A DNA stretch of 64,000 nt from Legionella cardiaca (GCF_029026145.1 NZ_CP119078.1:1082501-1146500), one strand, 5' to 3'; shown: positions 54,666 to 63,857, counted from the stretch's first letter. A program made the numbers and translations. Notes: generated by a model from the letters alone, not told the origin.

Positions 54666-55736
54666 TTAAAAAATATGTAAATGATCATAATGGATAAACT
54701 CTGGCTTTGCTGATTGCCCTAAGTATTCATTTAGTTTAGTCGCATCATACCTGGCAAGTCCAACACCTATTTTCTCATTCTCTATAGTAAGAATTTCTAT
54801 GAGATCACCTCGTTTAAAATTACCTGTACATTTTTCAATTCCTACCGGTAGGATACTTATAACACGTTTATTTTCTTTTATAATTTCAACGAGGCGAGCA
54901 TTTATAGTAATTGAGCCTGTCTTTTTTTCACCACTATAAGCAATCCATCGTTTTATATTTGACTTTTTCTTGGCAGGCAAAATTGTGGTACCGAGTGATT
55001 CATTATTCACAATACGAGTAACTACTGAAGAATAATTGATACTTGCTATGTGTGTAGTAATTCCTAAATTTGACATTTTTCTCGCTGTGCCGAGCTTGCT
55101 AATCATGCCGCCTCTCCCATGAAGGCTTTTTGTGGCAGATACTTTCGGCCAGCCACTCTCAGGATTAATTGTCTTAATGAGTTCTGAGCCTGGGTCATCG
55201 GGATGTCCTGTATAAACACCTTCCACATTGCTTAAAATAATGAGTTTTTCAGCATTCATTTGAGCAGCAATAAGACCTGCGAGTTCATCGTTATCAGTAA
55301 ACATCAGTTCTTCAATGGCAACACTGTCATTTTCATTGATGATGGGCACAATATTTTTGTGATCTAATATTTCACGGAGCAACCGCGAAATATTTAAATA
55401 ATGTTGTCGTGTATGAAAATCTTGCTTTGTAAGCAATAATTGAGAGACCAAAATGTGATGTTTTTTCAACATGCAAGCATAGAGGTGCATCAATTCATAT
55501 TGACCTAAAGAAGCTAAAACCTGTTTTTCGCCTATCGAGCTGCCATATTGGCGGCCAAGGAAGTGAGTTGCCACTTTACGACCAGAGGCAACCGCACCAG
55601 AACTAACCAATATAACTTGATGACCTGCATTTTGTAGTGTCACAATTTGCTCAACTAAATCCAGCATAACTGGCTCAAAAGGCGTGCCATCATTCGATAA
55701 AATACTTTGTGTACCTACTTTAATAACGATTTTCAT
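54666..55736 (-). CDS. proB: glutamate 5-kinase
   Basis: First step of proline synthesis, phosphorylating glutamate. The amino acid kinase domain (about 1-255) begins MKIVIKVGTQSILSND and contains LVSSGAVASGRK, the NENDSVAIEELMFTDNDELAG active-site region and the GRGGMISKLGTARK segment. A C-terminal PUA domain follows (about 275-350, GSITINARLVEII). The total of 356 residues is near that of E. coli. It forms an operon with proA in the same order as in E. coli. Confidence 0.96.
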   Translation of the reverse strand: MKIVIKVGTQSILSNDGTPFEPVMLDLVEQIVTLQNAGHQVILVSSGAVASGRKVATHFLGRQYGSSIGEKQVLASLGQYELMHLYACMLKKHHILVSQLLLTKQDFHTRQHYLNISRLLREILDHKNIVPIINENDSVAIEELMFTDNDELAGLIAAQMNAEKLIILSNVEGVYTGHPDDPGSELIKTINPESGWPKVSATKSLHGRGGMISKLGTARKMSNLGITTHIASINYSSVVTRIVNNESLGTTILPAKKKSNIKRWIAYSGEKKTGSITINARLVEIIKENKRVISILPVGIEKCTGNFKRGDLIEILTIENEKIGVGLARYDATKLNEYLGQSAKPEFIHYDHLHIF

Positions 55737-55781
55737 ACCTGGTTCTTAGTTAATGTGCTGCGAAAATAAGCGCTATTTAAG

Positions 55782-55810
55782 TGTATAACACGATTATTCT
55801 AAAATCAGAA
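55782..55810 (-). promoter_or_regulatory. possible proBA promoter
   Basis: On the minus strand TTCTGA (55810-55805) and TATACA (55787-55782) are 17 bases apart, and a TG lies one base before the -10 (extended type). It is about 45 bases before the proB start. The match is only fair. Confidence 0.35.
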
Positions 55811-55876
55811 CATTTTTTGAGCTTCTAAGTGGTAATCAGCTTTGAGTAAGACTGGCATGCAAAATTACTTCGCCGT

Positions 55877-56677
55877 TTACATAAGCAATTCGTTGAGTAA
55901 ACTACTGGCGCCAATTCGAAACCAGGATTTATCTAAATTGCGATTTAAAGTTTGTTGGGCAAGACACATATAAGTAAATGCTTGAGCGGGTTGTTTTATC
56001 CCTCCAGAGACTTTTAAACCGCAGTTTGAATGACTATGTTGAATCGCCTTCAATATTGCAAAAGCCGCTGCTGGTGTTGCTCCCTGATTTGTTTTGCCGG
56101 TAGAGGTTTTTAAAAAATCACAACCGTTACTAATAAGTTCATTACTTAAAGTATAAATACTAGCCAGGGTGGGAAAACACCCTGTCTCTAAAATAACCTT
56201 AAAAGTAATCCCGTACTCTCTACAACGGGTATAGGCTTGTAAGCAATGCGCGAGAGAATAGTGTTGTTCTCCGTTTAGATAACTTTGATAGGGAAATACA
56301 TAGTCGATTTCATCTACCTGCGAATGAATTAAGTCAATTGCTGACAAAACTTCATCGATGGTCTGTTCACCTGTAGAAAAATTCACGACTGTGGCTATGC
56401 GCACTGAATCTTCAGGCTTAAGTGTTGCGATCTGGGCAGGGTGTTTCGCTGAGATTGCCGAGGAAATAGTCTTAATATGCTGCGGTAAAACACAAATGGC
56501 TGCAACATGATGTTCATTCGCACTTTGACTAAGAGACTGCAGCGCTAAAGGAGAAGCTGTCTCATCAAGCAGAGTCAAGTCAATTAATGAAATGGCTTGA
56601 GATTTTAACTGGTTAGTGTCCCAAGCGGCTTCATTTAACTTCCCAAGCGCAACTAAAAACTCTGCTTCAAGATTCAC
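55877..56677 (-). CDS. deoC: deoxyribose-phosphate aldolase
   Basis: Class I aldolase splitting 2-deoxyribose-5-phosphate into acetaldehyde and glyceraldehyde-3-phosphate. The 266-residue product has the ETGCF strand, the Schiff-base lysine in FLKTSTGKTNQGAT, and KVSGGIKQPAQA, where the second lysine forms the catalytic pair. It starts at a GTG overlapping the end of the phosphorylase gene by four bases, so it is the last gene of the cdd-PNP-deoC operon. Phosphopentomutase, needed to link the phosphorylase product to DeoC, is not present in this window. Confidence 0.94.
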   Translation of the reverse strand: MNLEAEFLVALGKLNEAAWDTNQLKSQAISLIDLTLLDETASPLALQSLSQSANEHHVAAICVLPQHIKTISSAISAKHPAQIATLKPEDSVRIATVVNFSTGEQTIDEVLSAIDLIHSQVDEIDYVFPYQSYLNGEQHYSLAHCLQAYTRCREYGITFKVILETGCFPTLASIYTLSNELISNGCDFLKTSTGKTNQGATPAAAFAILKAIQHSHSNCGLKVSGGIKQPAQAFTYMCLAQQTLNRNLDKSWFRIGASSLLNELLM

Positions 56678-57504
56678 GCAAGGCTCGCAATAAATTGTTT
56701 TACTAAACGATTTAATTTTTCTGCTGCTTTGGAAGCCATTAAAACAACGGCTTCATGGCTGTGACTTGTTGGTGCAAGTCCAGTTGCATAATTTGTTATT
56801 GTGGCGATAACGGCAACTTTCATACCGCAATGATTGGCAACGAGTACTTCTGGAACTGTAGACATCCCTACAGCATCAGCCCCCATAATGCGAAAAGCTC
56901 TAATTTCGGCTGCTGTTTCATAATTGGGTCCTAGCACAGAAAGATAAACACCCTGATTAAGTGAAATATTTTCTTTGTGGGCAATTTGCAATAACTTATC
57001 CCGCATTCCTTGATCATAGGCGTTATCCAATGGAATAAAACGAGGACCAAATTCGTCATCATTAGGTCCTACCAGGGGATTTCCTGGTTGCATGTTGATG
57101 TGATCCGTAATGAGCATTAATTCGCCCGGTCCTACATCTTCTCGCAAGGATCCAGAAGCATTTGTTGCAAAAAAATACTCACAACCCAGTAGCTTTAACG
57201 TGCGGACATAGGTTTTAACTACCTCGTAATTAGCTCCCTCGTAAGTATGAGCTCGCCCTTGCAAACAAATAACGCCTACTCCTGATAAGTACCCGAGGAC
57301 TAAATTGCCGCCATGTCCGTGCACAGTCAGCTTGGGAAAGCCTGGCAGTTGCTCATAACTGATAGATATCGCATCTTCCAATTCTTCAGCAAAACTTCCT
57401 AATCCTGAACCGAGGACGATGCCTAATGTTGGTTTAAAGTTTGGAACGCGTTGTTTTATTAGTTCAGCAGCTTGGTGTGCCGAAGTAAGATTTGTTTTTG
57501 TCAT
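56674..57504 (-). CDS. purine-nucleoside phosphorylase, trimeric class
   Basis: Cleaves purine (deoxy)nucleosides with phosphate to base and pentose-1-phosphate. The 276-residue product belongs to the trimeric group that includes PunA, XapA and mammalian PNP. It has the GSGLGSF phosphate loop, PGFPKLTVHGHGG, GRAHTYEG and the TNASGSLRED purine site. YETAAEIRAFRIMGADAVGMST contains the Met-containing ribose site, and the base-specificity Asn lies in ATITNYATG. That Asn favours 6-oxopurines such as inosine and guanosine. It is five bases after cdd and overlaps deoC. Confidence 0.94.
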   Translation of the reverse strand: MTKTNLTSAHQAAELIKQRVPNFKPTLGIVLGSGLGSFAEELEDAISISYEQLPGFPKLTVHGHGGNLVLGYLSGVGVICLQGRAHTYEGANYEVVKTYVRTLKLLGCEYFFATNASGSLREDVGPGELMLITDHINMQPGNPLVGPNDDEFGPRFIPLDNAYDQGMRDKLLQIAHKENISLNQGVYLSVLGPNYETAAEIRAFRIMGADAVGMSTVPEVLVANHCGMKVAVIATITNYATGLAPTSHSHEAVVLMASKAAEKLNRLVKQFIASLA

Positions 57505-57509
57505 ATCTA

Positions 57510-57914
57510 TTAATCCTGAGAAGGCTTAAGTCTAAATGCTTCGGGTAATAATTCATTAATTTGCATTGTTTTAATTACCCCTTGTTCGTTACATAGATGA
57601 ATTTGTGTATCAACGGTAGAAAATTCTATGATGCGTTGGCGACAAGCACCGCAAGGTGAGCAAAGGGTATTTTCTCCATTGAGCACAACAATACTTTTAA
57701 TTTTTCTTTTTCCAGCTGCAATCATCTGGCAAATTGCGGAAGTTTCCGCACAAATTGATAAGCCATAAGAAGCGTTTTCTACATTGACTCCAGTATACAA
57801 GCTGCCATCTTCACTGCACAAACAGGATGCCACTCGAAAGTTGGAATAGGGGGCATAGGCATGAATCAATGCCTGCTTTGCATAATTTATCATCGATTTT
57901 TCTAAGTCGGCCAT
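57510..57914 (-). CDS. cdd: cytidine deaminase
   Basis: Zinc-dependent hydrolytic deamination of cytidine and deoxycytidine to uridine forms. The 134-residue product is the short homotetrameric class. The catalytic CAETSAI (zinc Cys plus catalytic Glu) is followed by SPCGACRQRI with the two other zinc cysteines. The N-terminal YAPYSNFRVAS and VENASYGLSICAE are also family hallmarks. It is the first gene of a salvage operon and follows a strong promoter with an operator-like dyad. An AGGAG site precedes the ATG. Confidence 0.95.
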   Translation of the reverse strand: MADLEKSMINYAKQALIHAYAPYSNFRVASCLCSEDGSLYTGVNVENASYGLSICAETSAICQMIAAGKRKIKSIVVLNGENTLCSPCGACRQRIIEFSTVDTQIHLCNEQGVIKTMQINELLPEAFRLKPSQD

Positions 57915-57938
57915 GAGAGACTCCTAATCTGGTTGGAG

Positions 57939-57967
57939 ACTATACGCATTATCCATAATGCTTACAA
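57939..57967 (-). promoter_or_regulatory. cdd operon promoter with operator-like dyad
   Basis: On the minus strand TTGTAA (57967-57962), 17-base spacer and TATAGT (57944-57939). The spacer contains the perfect inverted repeat GCATTATGGATAATGC (57961-57946), which lies between the two boxes. A repressor on this site would block polymerase. The cdd ATG is about 25 bases further on. Confidence 0.65.
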
Positions 57968-58067
57968 GTCATAGCTATTATTATCTAGATTGATAAATCA
58001 GAACATCATGATTAATGAAGCTTTAAATAATCACTCTAAAAATCCACATGAGAGCACTTAGCAAAGT

Positions 58068-58409
58068 CTATGGATTTGGAAGATATTTAGCTGGCTTTGT
58101 TTGTTGATAATCAGGATGTACAATCCAATTAGGTTGCAATTTGTGATAAATATCTTTTTCTGTACCAGTATCATCAACGGGTGTGGTATCCATATAGCCA
58201 CTTTGATCAAAACGAGTCGTCGATTTGTCATTGCCAGTTAGAATGTTGTTTTGCGGAGGACGATTAAATGGGTTTAATTCATAGCCTTTTTGCAAATGTG
58301 GATAATAAAGAATACTTGGGTTTTGGGGGCTCACACTATTGGGTTGGGCAAAGTTTACAATGGGCAATGAACTGAGTAACACAGCTACAGAAAAAAGAGT
58401 CCGCTTCAT
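58068..58409 (-). CDS. small secreted protein of unknown function
   Basis: Predicted periplasmic protein of 113 residues from the ATG at 58409, which has a GGAGAAGG site. The longer frame to 58421 would use that site as coding sequence. The N-terminus KRTLFSVAVLLSSLPIVNFA is a typical signal peptide with an Ala-type cleavage site. The rest is rich in Pro, Asn, Tyr and Asp, with short repeated-looking segments and no known domain. It is on its own, 153 bases from cdd, and nothing indicates its role. Confidence 0.6.
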   Translation of the reverse strand: MKRTLFSVAVLLSSLPIVNFAQPNSVSPQNPSILYYPHLQKGYELNPFNRPPQNNILTGNDKSTTRFDQSGYMDTTPVDDTGTEKDIYHKLQPNWIVHPDYQQTKPAKYLPNP

Positions 58410-58610
58410 CACCTTCTCCAAATGATCTCATATTATAAATATAGTTTAATTTTTGTTCTTCCAGGGCGAGTCAGGCTTTTATAGAGCTTGATTTAAGCGT
58501 ATACGCAAACATAGGCATTTAATTATTGATTATTTACTAAATGCCTATTTCCTGGGATATCTAACCCCTGGTGTGTAGCTTGGACCAATTTTATTATATT
58601 AAGTAATCAC

Positions 58611-59390
58611 TTATCGCTTGTAATAAGTTTGTGCATTTATCTCATTATTTAGTTCCTCAGGAACTGGAGATGAGGTAGGTGCTCTCCACAAAGGTGACTC
58701 AGCTATTTCGTCGCAAAGCGTATTCGACACAGAAGGGGTGGGTGTCAGACTAAAATGTTGCTCTAAAACTTTGTAACTTTCTTTAGAGTCATTCTCATTG
58801 GCGACTAAGGTATGATCAAGCCAGCAATAGAGGGCTATTGAGCCTAAACTCAGCACTAAAGTTGAAGAAATTACAAATGCTAATAGTGTTGCAGGAGGAA
58901 AAAATAAGGAAATGGTAGCGGATACAGCTGGGGCTAAGGTCATCAGTGTAGAAAGGATTGTGTATTGTATATAGGATTCTTGAATTGGCGAATGATTTGA
59001 ATCCATTTTTGAGACGCGTTGTTTGTGATATTCAGCAATAGACCAGATGAAATTACTTATAAAAAATAGCCAACTTGCCGCGACAAGAAAGGGAGGAATA
59101 AAAATTCCTGCTACACAACAGAGCATCGCTATTGCTCCTGTCGCTGCAGCTACGCGGTGTTGATTTTTAATTTCTGTGAACCCGTACCAACGATCTGTTT
59201 GACAGGGGTAGTTAGGATACATTTGACAGGCACATAGCCATAATCCATAGCCAATTGAATAGCAGAAAAGGGCACCTATATTGGCTAAGGCAGCTAATAA
59301 TGCAAAAGGTGAATGCTGTAGTTGTGAGACTACAAAGCCTAAAAAGAAGAAAAAACTGCTAGCATGATCAAGTCTTTCTGCAGTAGTCAC
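58611..59390 (-). CDS. multi-pass membrane protein of unknown function
   Basis: Predicted inner-membrane protein of 259 residues with about six hydrophobic segments (roughly 10-45, 75-95, 98-115, 145-160, 165-190). A hydrophilic C-terminal tail of about 60 residues is rich in Ser, Pro and Glu. No family recognised. It starts at a GTG with AGGA upstream, just 72 bases downstream of cpxA and in the same direction, so it could share that transcript or be separate. Legionella genomes hold many such membrane proteins, and some with Glu-rich tails like ELNNEINAQTYYKR are Dot/Icm substrates. That link is speculative here. Confidence 0.6.
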   Translation of the reverse strand: MTTAERLDHASSFFFFLGFVVSQLQHSPFALLAALANIGALFCYSIGYGLWLCACQMYPNYPCQTDRWYGFTEIKNQHRVAAATGAIAMLCCVAGIFIPPFLVAASWLFFISNFIWSIAEYHKQRVSKMDSNHSPIQESYIQYTILSTLMTLAPAVSATISLFFPPATLLAFVISSTLVLSLGSIALYCWLDHTLVANENDSKESYKVLEQHFSLTPTPSVSNTLCDEIAESPLWRAPTSSPVPEELNNEINAQTYYKR

Positions 59391-59462
59391 TAAGTTATCC
59401 TGCTCAAATTCTTGGTATCTTAATGAATTTGTAGAAAAAAAAACAAGAAGCTTTGAAAAATT

Positions 59463-60842
59463 TTAAGGCAGTGGTGGTTGATTTAATGACAAGGGAAGGC
59501 TAATTCTAACCAGTAGTCCGCCTTCCTGACGATTCATGGCATGAATAAAGCCATGGTGCAATTTAACCGCTTGTTGAGCTATTGATAAGCCAAGGCCATA
59601 TCCCCCCGTCTTTTTTTCTCTGGATGTGTCAACACGGTAAAAGGGATTAAAAATCTTTTCCAATTGTTCTTCTGGAACGCCCGGCCCGTTATCTGCAATG
59701 TCTATATAGATTTGCGAATGTTTATCATCAAAATGCAAGGAAATGTGAACTTTAGGATTGGGGGCTGAATAGCGTAAGGCATTGCGAATTATATTTTCAA
59801 TGGCGCGATGTATTAATCGTTCGTCTAAAAACAAATCGCAATTCTGTTTTTCCTGGAGAAATACCCCGGGTTGATTAGACCTCAGCTCAAAATTCGCATC
59901 ATTTATGATTTGGGTAAGTAAGTCAGGTAAATTAACAGTAGTTCTATGAAGCTGAGTAAACGATTTATCCAGCCTTGCAAACTCTAAAATTTCGCCAATT
60001 AATGTATTTAAGCGTAAACATTCAACTTCCATGCGAGCAAATTCTGTTTCTGCTAATTCCCCAGCTTTTTTTCTACCTAATTCAATGGCTATTTGGAGGC
60101 GAGCAAGCGGCGATCGTAATTCATGAGAGATATCCTGCAATAAACGCTCTTTTGAATTTATAATTGCCTCTAATTGTTCAGCCATACGATCAAATTCACC
60201 GCTCAACTCAGCAATTTCATCTCGATAATGACCTTTAACACGACCGACTCGAGTGCTTAATTGTCCTGTAGCAATTGATTTCGCGGCCATTCTTAATGAA
60301 CGTAAGGGTTGGGTTAAGTAGACCGATAGTAAATAACAAATAAGCCCACTAATAATAATAGCTATTGCCAAACGAATGGTAAGGCCTGCCCAGGGAATTT
60401 CTACAAAATGAGCCAGGGGCTTTTCACTAACTGCAACAAGTCGATAAGCATGACCTGAGGTTGAGAGTATTTCATGACTTACAATGATGTCACCGAATTT
60501 TAAAAGACCATCATCCAATTCTTCATTAACCAGGTTATTGGAAATTTGTTTGACTACTTCTGGAGGAATTTGATTGCCTATAATTTCCCCTGTACTGCTT
60601 AGTAGATAGAGGGTCATTTTTCTAGAGGTGCCGATTTGATTTAGCCATTTTTTTAAAGCTAAATGTTGGCCTGATTCAAAAGTTGCCACTGCCGCATTTG
60701 CATAACTATCCATAAATACGCGTTCACGAGCTGGAATAGACGATTTTTGGGCGATTTCGCTTGTGACCCAAGCTGTTGTAATAATAATAAGAATGGTAGC
60801 CAGCCAAAAAGATAAGAAGATTTTCCAATACAAACTACGCAT
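59463..60842 (-). CDS. cpxA: sensor histidine kinase, CpxA-like
   Basis: Membrane sensor kinase of 459 residues. Span 1 is at about 7-27, then a periplasmic domain to about 145 and span 2 at about 150-172. The HAMP linker is about 175-228, followed by the dimerisation helix with the phospho-acceptor His240 in DISHELRSPLARLQ. The ATPase domain has the N box, DNGPGVPEEQLEKIFNPFY and GGYGLGLSIAQQAV. In L. pneumophila CpxA pairs with CpxR, which is known to control icm/dot and effector genes. It overlaps cpxR by eight bases. Confidence 0.92.
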   Translation of the reverse strand: MRSLYWKIFLSFWLATILIIITTAWVTSEIAQKSSIPARERVFMDSYANAAVATFESGQHLALKKWLNQIGTSRKMTLYLLSSTGEIIGNQIPPEVVKQISNNLVNEELDDGLLKFGDIIVSHEILSTSGHAYRLVAVSEKPLAHFVEIPWAGLTIRLAIAIIISGLICYLLSVYLTQPLRSLRMAAKSIATGQLSTRVGRVKGHYRDEIAELSGEFDRMAEQLEAIINSKERLLQDISHELRSPLARLQIAIELGRKKAGELAETEFARMEVECLRLNTLIGEILEFARLDKSFTQLHRTTVNLPDLLTQIINDANFELRSNQPGVFLQEKQNCDLFLDERLIHRAIENIIRNALRYSAPNPKVHISLHFDDKHSQIYIDIADNGPGVPEEQLEKIFNPFYRVDTSREKKTGGYGLGLSIAQQAVKLHHGFIHAMNRQEGGLLVRISLPLSLNQPPLP

Positions 60843-61515
60843 TAAACATATACCCGAAACCGCGAACCGTTTTTACTAAAGGTTCTCCTTCCTGGTTATC
60901 ACCTAATTTATTGCGTAAATTGCTAATATGAACATCAATACTCCGATCATACGCGGTATATTTTCTTCCTAAAGCATATTCAGTTAACTCTTCTTTTGAG
61001 AACGCTTGCCCCGGGGACTTAATTAGCATTTCTAAAATGTTAAACTCAGCATTAGTCAACTCCATGAGTTCACCGTGATGGGTAGCAATGCGTTTCGAGC
61101 AGTCCACAACAATATCCTGGTGTTCAATGATAGGACGTTGTGTCGGAATTTTTTGGGTTCGTCTTAAAATTGCGCGCAATCGAGCCACTAACTCTCGAGG
61201 GTTACAAGGTTTGGGTAAATAGTCGTCTGCACCAATTTCAAGTCCCACGATACGATCGATGTCGTCACCGCGGGCAGTTAACATTAACACAGGCGTTTCT
61301 AGATGCTCGCGAATTGCTTTTAGTACCTCGAAGCCGTTTAATTTAGGTAGCATAACGTCTAAAATAATGGCGTCAAAAACCTGGTTAAGAGCTTTTTTAA
61401 CAGCATTTTCACCGTCGTGCACGCAGACAACCTGAAAACCTTCAGGCTCCAAGTATTGCTCTAAAAGATCGGTAAGCTCAGTGTCATCATCTACAATCAA
61501 GATGCTATTGTTCAT
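60835..61515 (-). CDS. cpxR: response regulator, CpxR-like (OmpR family)
   Basis: DNA-binding partner of CpxA, 226 residues. The receiver domain has the acidic pocket VDDDTE and the phospho-acceptor Asp53 in AIILDVMLPK, with the conserved Lys in LPKPCNPREL. A winged-helix DNA-binding domain follows (ELTNAEFNILEMLI, YTAYDRSIDVHISNLRNKLG, VKTVRGFGYMFN). The kinase and regulator are coupled by overlap. I found no clear GTAAA-type CpxR box in its own upstream region. Confidence 0.94.
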   Translation of the reverse strand: MNNSILIVDDDTELTDLLEQYLEPEGFQVVCVHDGENAVKKALNQVFDAIILDVMLPKLNGFEVLKAIREHLETPVLMLTARGDDIDRIVGLEIGADDYLPKPCNPRELVARLRAILRRTQKIPTQRPIIEHQDIVVDCSKRIATHHGELMELTNAEFNILEMLIKSPGQAFSKEELTEYALGRKYTAYDRSIDVHISNLRNKLGDNQEGEPLVKTVRGFGYMFNA

Positions 61516-61601
61516 TTCTTAATTGCCCTCGATATTGAATTGTTTCGTTTTGCAGTAAATGCACCCATATCTACCAATTTTGACTACCAATATATTGTTT
61601 A

Positions 61602-62438
61602 TTATAAAATGCTTGGACGCTTATCAAAACAACCTAGTAACTTAATTCGTCGAGCATCCGCATTAATCACTTTAAATTCGAATTGATCAATAATAATCGT
61701 TTCGCCTCGTTGGGGTAAATGTCCAAAGTTTGCCATGACTATTCCACCAATCGTGTCATAAGATTCATCACTAAAATTGGCATTTAATTGCTCATTAAAT
61801 TCTTCTATGGGTGTATGTGCCTTAACGATATAATAAGAATCACCGTGAGCCTTGATGTAAGCCTCTTCATCAATATCAAATTCATCTTCAATATCGCCAA
61901 TAATTTGCTCAATAATATCTTCTATCGTTACGAAACCACTAACGGCCCCATATTCATCAACAACAATAGCCATATGATTACGATTATTGCGAAATTCGCT
62001 AAGTAACAAATCAAGACGCTTACTCTCTGGCACAAACGTAGCCTGGCGAATTATGTCATGCAAATCAAACTCCGTGGCTTTTTCTATTTGAAAACGTAAT
62101 AAATCCTTTGCATGTAGAATGCCAATTATTTCATCTTTATGATCGCCTGTGACTGGGAAACGGGAATGACCAGAGCTGGTAACAATATCGATAATGTCTT
62201 TTAATTCGAAATCTTGAGGAATATAGGTCATTTGCTTCTTGGGAAGCATGATGTCTCTGACCCTCATCTGAGCAAATTGAATAACACCTTCCATCATGTT
62301 CAGTGTTTCTGAATCAATAAGCGAGCGAATGTGAGCATCCCGTAGTAAACCAATCAATTCTTCTTTGTTTTGCGGTTCGACCTGTAAGAACTGTCTTAAC
62401 CGCATAAATAAAGATCCGTTATCATCCTCTCTACTCAA
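61602..62438 (-). CDS. corC: CorC-like CBS-domain protein (YbeX)
   Basis: Soluble cytoplasmic protein, 278 residues, with two CBS domains (about 60-180) and a C-terminal CorC/HlyC transporter-associated domain (about 200-275). In enterobacteria it is linked to magnesium homeostasis and ribosome-related functions. The signature DEYGAVSGFVTIEDIIEQIIGDIEDEF is present. The frame is open to 62471, but a TTG at 62438 with AGAGGA upstream gives a short N-terminus like the E. coli protein and overlaps the ybeY stop by only eight bases. I prefer that start. It is the last gene of the phoH-ybeY-corC operon in this window, and lnt is not seen after it. Confidence 0.9.
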   Translation of the reverse strand: MSREDDNGSLFMRLRQFLQVEPQNKEELIGLLRDAHIRSLIDSETLNMMEGVIQFAQMRVRDIMLPKKQMTYIPQDFELKDIIDIVTSSGHSRFPVTGDHKDEIIGILHAKDLLRFQIEKATEFDLHDIIRQATFVPESKRLDLLLSEFRNNRNHMAIVVDEYGAVSGFVTIEDIIEQIIGDIEDEFDIDEEAYIKAHGDSYYIVKAHTPIEEFNEQLNANFSDESYDTIGGIVMANFGHLPQRGETIIIDQFEFKVINADARRIKLLGCFDKRPSIL

Positions 62439-62907
62439 GGTGGGTATCCTCTGTTTGATATGGATTAGCAAAACCTAACTTTGCAAGTAATTTTATTTCA
62501 AGTGCTTGCATGACTTTTGTATCATTATCCTCAATATGATCATAGCCTAACAAATGTAAAACCCCATGAATTACAATATGTGCCCAGTGTTCTTCGAGTG
62601 ACTTGTTAAGATCAATACTTTCTGCATGCAAAACTGCAGGACAAATTATCACATCACCCAGTAAGGGATACTCAAGTTCAACACCGTCAGGAATAGTGCT
62701 GGGGAACGCAAGCACATTAGTCGCTTTATCTTGCTTTCTGTATGTATGATTTAATTGCTTAATCTCATCCTGGTCAACTAAGCGCAATGTTAACTCAGCT
62801 GAATCTATATGTTCAAGAAGAGGTAATTGAGCCCAGGAAAGGAGTGAATTTTCATCAACAGGTATTGTATCCTTACAGGCCAATTGTAAATCAATATGAT
62901 AACTCAT
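62431..62907 (-). CDS. ybeY: endoribonuclease YbeY
   Basis: Metal-dependent RNase in 16S rRNA 3'-end maturation and ribosome quality control. The 158-residue product has the three-histidine motif HGVLHLLGYDH (about 118-128), preceded by the RKQDKATNVLAFP segment and LGDVIIC. The start ATGA overlaps the phoH stop, so translation is coupled. This order (phoH-ybeY-corC) is conserved in gammaproteobacteria. Confidence 0.95.
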   Translation of the reverse strand: MSYHIDLQLACKDTIPVDENSLLSWAQLPLLEHIDSAELTLRLVDQDEIKQLNHTYRKQDKATNVLAFPSTIPDGVELEYPLLGDVIICPAVLHAESIDLNKSLEEHWAHIVIHGVLHLLGYDHIEDNDTKVMQALEIKLLAKLGFANPYQTEDTHLE

Positions 62908-63857
62908 TCTCTATGATCCTTTTTTAAACTATCGTAAGAGTCAATAATGCGTGAGACTAAGGGATGTCTAACCACTTCGCGACTGGTAAAATAATGAATA
63001 CTGATCTCAGGGATATTACCTAACAATTTAACCGCATGAGATAAACCGGATTCAATTCCTTTCGGCAGGTCAACCTGAGTAATATCCCCAGTAATGACTG
63101 TTTTTGAACCAAAGCCCATCCGAGTCAAAAACATTTTCATTTGCGATACAGTGGTATTTTGCGCCTCATCAAGAATAATGAAAGCTTCATTTAATGTTCG
63201 ACCTCGCATAAATGCAAGTGGCAAAACCTCGATAACATCACTCTGGATGAGTTTTTGAGTTTCTTTAAAACCGATCATTTCGTATAAAGCATCATAGATT
63301 GGCCGAAGGTAGGGCAGTACCTTTTCAACTAAATCCCCAGGAAGAAACCCTAGCTTTTCACCGGCTTCCACGGCTGGTCTAACAAATACTAGTCGTTGGA
63401 CATCACCGCGCTCAAATGCTTCGATCGCTTTAGAGACGGCAAGGTAGGTTTTTCCTGTCCCTGCTGGGCCTACAGCAAAAGTAATATCATGTTTGCCAAT
63501 ACTATTGAGGTAATCAGTTTGTTTGCTATTACGAGGAAGAATAGTTTTGCGGCTTAGTTTAATAGATTGCGACATAACAATTTGTGGATCCTTATTTTCT
63601 AAAAAAGAATGAACTGTTTCTGCTTGGATAGGGTTATTTGCTAGCTTGTAAAGCTGTTGCATAACTTGCTTGGCTTTAATTAAGCCTGATTGCGATTCGC
63701 CATATAAGCTCATCCCCTCTTGACCAATTTTAATTGTGATATTAAAAAATAGCTCAATTAATTTGATATTCTCGTGGAAAACACCGCATAGATTAGCCAA
63801 TTGCTGTGAATTGAGGTGAGGATAATTCAGCTTTTCATTCCGTAATTTACTGCTCAA
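62904..63857 (-). CDS. ybeZ: PhoH-like ATPase (YbeZ)
   Basis: P-loop NTPase of 317 residues, cytosolic, associated with YbeY and RNA metabolism. An N-terminal KH-like domain (about 1-95) precedes the ATPase core, with Walker A FAVGPAGTGKTYLA, VRPAVEAGEKLGFLPGD and Walker B IILDEAQNTT. GFGSKTVITGDITQVDLP and REVVRHPLVSRII follow. The frame must start at a TTG (63857), because a stop lies two codons upstream and no ATG is available before residue 50. No good ribosome-binding site is seen, so translation may depend on the gene before it. Confidence 0.93.
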   Translation of the reverse strand: MSSKLRNEKLNYPHLNSQQLANLCGVFHENIKLIELFFNITIKIGQEGMSLYGESQSGLIKAKQVMQQLYKLANNPIQAETVHSFLENKDPQIVMSQSIKLSRKTILPRNSKQTDYLNSIGKHDITFAVGPAGTGKTYLAVSKAIEAFERGDVQRLVFVRPAVEAGEKLGFLPGDLVEKVLPYLRPIYDALYEMIGFKETQKLIQSDVIEVLPLAFMRGRTLNEAFIILDEAQNTTVSQMKMFLTRMGFGSKTVITGDITQVDLPKGIESGLSHAVKLLGNIPEISIHYFTSREVVRHPLVSRIIDSYDSLKKDHRE

